Positions 61,901-64,000 of a stretch of DNA of 64,000 bases are shown piece by piece; positions within the stretch are counted from its first letter, which is position 1; every line of letters starts with the position of its first letter. Where the stretch lies: the NCBI GenBank assembly GCA_905221605.1, contig CAJNDS010002174.1, positions 348,408 through 412,407 of the forward strand, read 5' to 3'. Under the pieces are notes generated by a model. It saw nothing but the letters and a program-made list of their open reading frames with translations, searched no databases and had not been told where the DNA came from. Both the position numbers and the translations under genes were made by a program. This DNA is from Symbiodinium natans. Taxonomy: Eukaryota; Sar; Dinophyceae; Suessiales; Symbiodiniaceae.

Positions 61901-63810
61901 GGTAGTTACATGGTCCCTTATTGTGGGCCCTAAAGAAGGGGGCCCCTTGGATGCCCACAAAAAAACCCTATGCAAGTTAAGGGCTCATACTTCAGAACCC
62001 TTTTAAGGGGGGTAAGGGGCCATATTCAGGGCCCATGAAACTATCCTTAGATGAAGGGCGTTGTGCTGTAGCAGGGGCCCCAGTGTAGAGAACTCCCCAG
62101 ATAGTCTTCGAGGACGGGCTTATGGAAGCCAGAGATACAGGAGGGCTTGAGTTTAGGGTTTGGGGTTTGGAGTTTCGGGTTTAGGGTTTAGGGTTTAAGC
62201 CGAAGGCTGAAACGCAAAGCTTCAATGCACCGGCAGATTTAGGACGTCGAGGTGAGGAAGCCATCTCAATTAGGCTGCGCAGCTGTGCCATCACGCTGTC
62301 TGGAAGCCCTAAATCCTAAATCCTAAACCTTTTTTTCCTATACCCTATAAACCCTAAACCCTATACCATATAAGCCCTAAACCCTAATAATCCTCTTTCA
62401 TATGTAGGTTTGCACGTTCAGACGCCCTGGTTCAGGGTTTTAGGAGCTAAGAGTTTTGGATTCAGAGTTTGGGGCTGGGGTTAAAACGTTCAGGATTTAG
62501 AGTTTGGGGTTTCGGGTCGAGAGGTTAGGGTTTAGGACTTAGACCGTTGACGCAGCCCTTTAGATGTTAGATTCGCTGCGGAATGCCCAGGTCTGTATTG
62601 CATCTTCATTGTAGGTGCCGCGGCTGCATTAAGCCTTTGGCAGGAAGGGCAGGTCAAGGGTTTTGTAGGGGGGGTTGGGGTTGAGGGGTTTATACCCTAA
62701 ACCGGAAAAAAGCCTAAACCCAAATCCCCTGGGGGTAGAGGGCTTTCGGGTACATCTGCGGATGAAGTTACCAAGTGGTAGGCTTCTCCCCACCATCAAA
62801 TTTTTAAGCGCAGGAGGCCCTACAAGCTCTGACCTCTGAAAACCCTAAACCCTAAACCCTAAACCCTAAACCCTAAACCCTAAAAACACTACAGTAAACT
62901 CCAGAAAGTTGGAACATGGTTTAAAGGACGGTTCGAGCAGGGAGTCCCTTCTAAGTATACCTTTTGGGGTATGGGGATAAGGATGCTCCAACTTCCCAAC
63001 TTCTGCTGTACGTTTAGGAGCTTCTAGGGGTTTAGGGTTTAGGGTTCAGGGTTTCGGGTTTAGGGCAAGCCTCAGCCCTGAAATCTGTCACCTCTGCTTC
63101 CTAGCCTTCGCTTGTTGGGGATGTTGTTAGGTTACCCTGAACCGGCGATGCGAGATTGAACCCAAGCGATCCAAGGCAACAGAAACCCTCGGCTGCACGT
63201 TTCCTATAAACCCGATGCTCTACTCACCCAAATCTCACTTGTTTTTTGTGGGTCTAAGAATTCTACAAAAAGGGGTTTCAGCAGAAGATCCCACGACACC
63301 AAGAGGAGGCCCCGGGGTCCTTAAGGCAAGGACTGAAACCCTATAGCCCCCTTGGGGAATTTTTGTAGTTTTATTTATGTAAAACCCCAAAAGGATATTT
63401 TTAAAGGTACTATTTCTATTGAGGTTCTAAGGGGAGTCTAGAATTTTGGAATTGTTTATTTTTGTTTATTATGTAAAACCCAAGAGGATAAAACAAAAAA
63501 AAACATATTTCTATTCAGGTTCTAAGGGGAGTATAGAACAATCAAGTTTCAGCTTCCGCAGATTTCAGGGGATGTTGAAGGGGTTCTGGCAAAGGCGGCA
63601 GGAGGCTTCGGGCTTAGGGTTTAGGGCTTGGGGGCTTAACTTAGGGTTCAGGGTTCGTATCCGAAACCCCTAAACCCTAAACCCCAAACCCTAAACCCTA
63701 AACGCGCAAGCTTACGAAAGCTTGTAGGCTCCACGGTCGTGATCATCGGATCCGCCCTCTCCAAGATCACTGGGACGCTGGCAGAGCTCAGGACGGCCCC
63801 TTGCTGGGGT
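43841..63810 (+). CDS. Voltage-gated channel gene (CNG/EAG/HCN-like), spread over about 20 kb, 3' end outside window
   Basis: Gene model from about 18 small exons on the + strand. Joined, they give a pre-S1 segment, S1 (LIIMDAFMVPISLAWD), S2 (STLMCISFLMAFSYWSSD), NTGFYSQGRLVLDRG and NYFKTWHL before S3, an S4 with Arg at every third position (LRALRVLRGFRLL), S5 with the HxxACxWY signature (CAHVLACGWYLLG), a pore region and an S6 (VVIIGSALSKITGTLAELR). This order and these motifs are those of the CNG/EAG/HCN branch of channels. Phases agree at most joins, including split Gly codons. A C-linker and cyclic-nucleotide domain would lie downstream of the window. The pore has no GYG, so ion selectivity cannot be predicted. 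The N-terminal exons before 43841 are unsettled. Confidence 0.8.
44267..44301 (+). CDS. Channel gene, micro-exon before S1
   Basis: Acceptor AGCACACCAG; DPDDMMQQLQP plus AA; donor GTGTTT. The AA joins the C at 44553 to make Asn, giving ...QPN-PVRVCWD, as expected before S1 in this family. Confidence 0.6.
44553..44581 (+). CDS. Channel gene, 29-nt micro-exon at S1 start
   Basis: Classic acceptor (TTTTCTTCTTCTTCCACACAG). Reads PVRVCWDIL with split codons at both ends; GC donor (GCTTCT). The final G joins GT at 45074 to give Gly, producing WDILGLCLIIMD, a close fit to the R-x-x-WD start of S1. Confidence 0.8.
44643..44735. mobile_element. Inverted-repeat element in the S1 intron
   Basis: Ends TACCTGGGACTC and GAGTCCCAGGTA, with inner CTACAGTTT/AAACTGTAG. 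About 93 bp, flanked by TTTAGGG-type sequence on both sides. Confidence 0.85.
44802..44956. mobile_element. Family-A inverted-repeat element, full copy
   Basis: Left TACTTGGAGGTTCATGGTAC and right GTACCATGAACCTCCAAGTA are perfectly inverted over 20 bases. Lies in the S1 intron of the channel gene. Confidence 0.93.
45074..45154 (+). CDS. Channel gene, S1 exon
   Basis: Acceptor CCCATTCCAG; 26 codons between split codons: LCLIIMDAFMVPISLAWDV, then GIEPIDI. GC donor: ATAG|GCCCTAAACCC, so the intron begins inside a CCCTAAA-type run. The split Gly (G+GG) leads to STLMC at 45424. Confidence 0.88.
   Translation, partial: VSALSSWTPSWFPSLWHGTSGSSRST
45424..45479 (+). CDS. Channel gene, S2 exon
   Basis: Acceptor GCCCCTGATAG; STLMCISFLMAFSYWSSD in phase; GC donor (GCTGCC). 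The aromatic-W-x-x-D end of S2 is conserved in the family. Using this donor places exactly six residues between Asp and the TGFY of the next exon, as expected. Confidence 0.85.
46204..46309. mobile_element. Family-D inverted-repeat element, full copy
   Basis: Ends CTACTAATTGCTTGAGAACC and GGTTCTTAAGCAAACAGTAG. Other members at 16238-16412, 24188-24290, 56948-57060, 57620-57690 (half) and 58757-58880. Confidence 0.9.
46354..46398 (+). CDS. Channel gene, S2-S3 linker exon
   Basis: Acceptor GCAGCCAAG; 15 codons VFMTLNTGFYSQGRL; donor GTCCCT, phase 0 to 0. TGFY is the conserved TG(Y/F)(Y/F) after S2. Confidence 0.85.
46787..46837 (+). CDS. Channel gene, pre-S3 exon
   Basis: Acceptor TGGCCTGAG; VLDRGLIFCNYFKTWHL, matching the family pattern (V-x-D-R-x-x-I-x-x-x-Y-x-x-T/S-W). 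The donor is uncertain: GA at 46838 gives phase 0, GC at 46840 would give phase 2. Confidence 0.85.
47339..47392 (+). CDS. Channel gene, tentative S3 exon
   Basis: Acceptor GCCATTCAG; HLGIVMSFDIL fits the S3 ending ...PFD-L/I. If the GC donor at 47393 is used, the exon continues through a CCCTAACCCTAAACCC stretch and would add NPNPKPE in the S3-S4 loop. The donor is not certain. Confidence 0.5.
47681..47900. repeat. ~42-bp tandem repeat
   Basis: Four units of GGGTTTATGTTAAACTAAGT plus TAGGGG(C/T)TTATAAGGCTTA with 42-43-base spacing, and a fifth displaced unit interrupted by other sequence. Confidence 0.9.
48840..51640. repeat. CCACCATTACC minisatellite in alternating strand orientation
   Basis: 10-20-bp units of CCACCATT(A/C)CC run on the + strand at about 48840-49020, as the complement at 49020-49220, again + at 49225-49620, complement at 49625-50420, and + at 50420-51640. 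The segments are inverted near-copies of each other, for example 49620-50160 against about 51150-51640. Pro/His/Thr- or Gly/Trp/Val-rich frames here are artefacts. Confidence 0.92.
51650..52740. repeat. CCCCACTTG 9-bp minisatellite, both orientations
   Basis: Runs of CCCCACTTG and its complement, with a longer unit GCTAATTGATGTTG at several run starts and a duplicated GGCAGAAATCACTTAGCGGT (52620, 52730). Pro/Leu- or Gly/Ala/Ser-rich frames are artefacts. Confidence 0.93.
51935..52310. repeat. Three ~125-bp tandem units, each with a hairpin
   Basis: Each unit has CCACAAGTCTGCCTCAAATC, GCTGC, then the inverted TTGAGGCAGACTTGTGG, followed by CCCTAGCCAAGTAGAACCT-like sequence and a TTGGACTCGGACA segment. 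A fourth partial copy is at 52395-52430. Confidence 0.92.
52760..53565. repeat. CCACCATTACC minisatellite, right block
   Basis: The 53340-53560 part is the inverted near-copy of 49030-49222, including the odd words GCAGCAGTGCCC and CCAGCGTGCCAC. Confidence 0.9.
53985..54138. repeat. CCCTAAA array, about 21 units
   Basis: Near-perfect array just downstream of the 48.4-53.8 kb composite element, inside the putative S3-S4 intron of the channel gene. Confidence 0.95.
54349..54385 (+). CDS. Channel gene, S3-S4 loop exon
   Basis: Acceptor TTTCTGTGCAG; VEQLMIFGESAD plus G; donor GTTTGA. The last G joins GC at 56828 to make Gly, giving ESADGLDILKSLR. Confidence 0.7.
54885..54912. repeat. AT dinucleotide microsatellite
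   Basis: About 14 AT units next to a family-F element (54911-54976). Confidence 0.95.
56010..56115. repeat. GAACCCTAG 9-bp tandem repeat
   Basis: About nine units of GAACCCTAG/GAACCCTAT, a telomere-derived variant with two added bases. Confidence 0.85.
56828..56888 (+). CDS. Channel gene, S4 voltage-sensor exon
   Basis: Acceptor ACAGATGCCAG; LDILKSLRALRVLRGFRLL plus AG. Arg or Lys occurs at every third residue (K, R, R, R, R and the split R). GC donor (GCACTG). The split AG+G gives Arg and continues as LLKMSRL in 58072. Confidence 0.9.
57000..58070. other. S4 intron region, no clear exon
   Basis: Contains a family-D element (56948-57060), a unique stretch with a 114-codon + strand frame (57345-57689) that shows no channel-like sequence and overlaps a family-D fragment, and a family-B element (57912-57990). 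Confidence 0.6.
58072..58112 (+). CDS. Channel gene, end of S4 and linker exon
   Basis: Acceptor GCATGGGCAG; with the split Arg it reads RLLKMSRLSDSAAL plus G; GC donor (GCACCA). LLK-x-x-RL is typical of the S4-S5 linker. Confidence 0.8.
58562..58674. mobile_element. Family-J inverted-repeat element
   Basis: Near copy of 16668-16783. Ends TTTTGGAGTACTATACTT and AAGTATATA...CTACTCCAAAG. Confidence 0.85.
58913..58959 (+). CDS. Channel gene, S4-S5 linker exon, 3' limit uncertain
   Basis: Acceptor TCCGACAACAG; split Gly, AVIEEASVAAGRQWL; GT donors follow at 58960, 58966 and 58969. The first gives the most family-like spacing to the S5 exon. The adjacent family-D element carries T and G homopolymers. 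Confidence 0.6.
59053..59205. repeat. CCCTAAA array, about 21 units
   Basis: Near-perfect array lying between the S4-S5 linker exon at 58913 and the S5 exon at 59931. Confidence 0.95.
59571..59695. mobile_element. Family-E inverted-repeat element
   Basis: Left TTGGTGGCCCAGTGGTACCC, right GGTCACTGGGCTAGG, with the internal GGCACCCTCGTATTGCAAGA. Confidence 0.88.
59931..60015 (+). CDS. Channel gene, S5 exon
   Basis: Acceptor AGCCAACTAAG; VNTTLTMVLCAHVLACGWY, then LLGRPASSS plus one base; donor GTTTGG. The HxxACxWYxxG pattern is diagnostic for S5 of CNG/EAG-type channels. Confidence 0.88.
60124..60153 (+). CDS. Channel gene, S5-pore turret micro-exon
   Basis: Acceptor AGGGCTCAGGAG; split Ser, REASWFMPW plus G; donor GTTGTT. 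A Ser-Trp in this place is common after S5. Confidence 0.6.
60337..60379 (+). CDS. Channel gene, turret exon
   Basis: Acceptor CTCGTCTCAG; split Glu, EVRDWLRESILGF plus GG; donor GTATCT. A family-C element starts 14 bases later (60393-60482). Confidence 0.55.
60660..60723 (+). CDS. Channel gene, turret exon, 3' limit uncertain
   Basis: Acceptor CCCATCGCAG; split Gly, DNGDRISWLELSNVTELSGD and M; candidate donors GTCACT (60700) or GC (60724), both phase 0. Confidence 0.55.
61533..61627 (+). CDS. Channel gene, pore exon
   Basis: Acceptor CGCTAGAG (61533) or CTGTCAG (61541). Reads PVQYIHAMQWVLMPPSPPP, then VAADNAEER plus G; GC donor. The Y-x-x-A-x-x-W-x-L pore helix and the N-x-x-ER after the filter match alveolate channels of this group. 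The filter position has PPSPPPVA instead of a GYG/GFG. Confidence 0.75.
61905..62050. mobile_element. Family-I inverted-repeat element
   Basis: Left ACATGGTCCCTTATTGTGGG..., right ...AGGGGCCATATTCAGGGCCCATG. Matches 15160-15282. Confidence 0.75.
62891..63009. mobile_element. Inverted-repeat element (single copy)
   Basis: Left ACAGTAAACTCCAGAAAGTT, right AACTTCCCAACTTCTGCTGT with inner GGAACAT/ATGCTCC. About 119 bp, in the pore-S6 intron. Confidence 0.75.
63341..63536. mobile_element. Two tandem introner-family elements
   Basis: 63341-63441 and 63438-63536 share with 28987-29081 the plan CT-A..., CCTTGGGGAAT, TTTATTTATGTAAAACCC, AAGAGGATA and GGTTCTAAGGGGAGTATAG. The two copies share their junction CTAG. 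Lie inside the pore-S6 intron. Confidence 0.85.
63728..63795 (+). CDS. Channel gene, S6 exon
   Basis: Acceptor AGCTTGTAG; split Gly, STVVIIGSALSKITGTLAEL and RT; donor GC at 63796 or GT further on. S-x-x-(S/A)-x-x-T-x-x-(L/M)-x-x-LR is typical of S6 and the start of the C-linker. About seven residues seem to be missing between the pore exon and this one, so a small exon may be unplaced in 61.63-63.72 kb. Confidence 0.82.
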
Positions 63811-64000
63811 TGAGGGATTTAGGGTTTAAGGTTTAGGGTTGAGGGTTGAGGGTTGAGGGATTTAGGGGTTTAGGGGTTCGGGGATTTAAGTGGTTTCCAT
63901 GCTCCTTGCTATTCCCTGCACTTTGCTAGTCCCGGCACTTTTTTGCAGGTCCAGGATTTAGGGTTTAGGGGTTGAGAGGTTGAGGGGTTGAGGGATTTAG

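Larger units (their letters stand above)
1..64000. repeat. Interspersed telomere-type repeat, TTTAGGG/CCCTAAA, whole window
   Basis: Blocks of 2 to about 24 units of CCCTAAA or TTTAGGG occur every few hundred bases over almost the whole window, in both orientations, so this is not a chromosome end. Single-base variants are common (TTCAGGG, TTTGGGG, CCCGAAA, CCCTGAA, GGGCTTA). The blocks lie between short unique stretches that look like exons on the + strand, so most of this repeat would be intronic. The only stretches of several kilobases free of it are the two composite elements (19.07-21.83 and 48.41-53.79 kb). Open frames ending in NPKP-like tails are read-through of this repeat. Confidence 0.97.

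Overview
This window reads as nuclear DNA of a dinoflagellate or close alveolate. The basis is a plant/alveolate-type telomeric repeat (TTTAGGG/CCCTAAA) scattered through the whole window in both orientations, very short exons separated by long introns, splice donors that are often GC (perhaps GA) as well as GT, at least one mobile-element intron ('introner') inside a gene, and an alveolate-style ion-channel gene. The species cannot be named from the sequence alone. I saw no bacterial gene organisation, rRNA, tRNA or CRISPR. The long open frames over low-complexity DNA are artefacts.

The main observation is that the short unique stretches between telomeric blocks are mostly exons on the + strand. 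Each has an AG acceptor, usually 30-110 nt of codon-like sequence, and a GT/GC donor. The donor is often the telomeric unit itself (G|GTTTAGGG) or a GC/GT at the start of a CCCTAAA run. Splice phases agree over long chains. These include seven exons from 318 to 2682, five from 10418 to about 12744, ten from 13339 to 17538, two ending in a stop at 39442, and most of a voltage-gated channel from 43841 past the window end. I could assign a function only to the channel and, structurally, to a secreted/ER protein gene at 28521-29429. The other exons give no recognisable protein.

Layout: 0-19 kb is micro-exon gene(s) of unknown product with telomeric introns. 19.07-21.83 kb is a composite foldback element, a palindromic ~100-bp satellite plus an AT-rich degenerate array, with inverted ends. 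22-28 kb holds more exon candidates and telomere-variant arrays. 28.5-29.4 kb is a two-exon signal-peptide gene whose 99-nt intron is a 95-bp element with a 4-bp target duplication. 30-39.4 kb is micro-exons of at least one gene ending at 39442. 40-44 kb is exon candidates. 43.8-64 kb is a CNG/EAG/HCN-like channel gene encoding S1, S2, S3 (tentative), S4, S5, a pore region of unusual sequence and S6. Its S3-S4 intron region carries a 5.4-kb composite element (48.41-53.79 kb) built from CCACCATTACC and CCCCACTTG minisatellites, with inverted ends.

The introns also contain at least twelve families of short (80-150 bp) non-autonomous terminal-inverted-repeat elements, several present 2-8 times. 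Homopolymer C/A or T/G runs sit inside some of them, and telomeric DNA interrupts two. Exon boundaries and element ends were found by eye. They need RNA or homology support.
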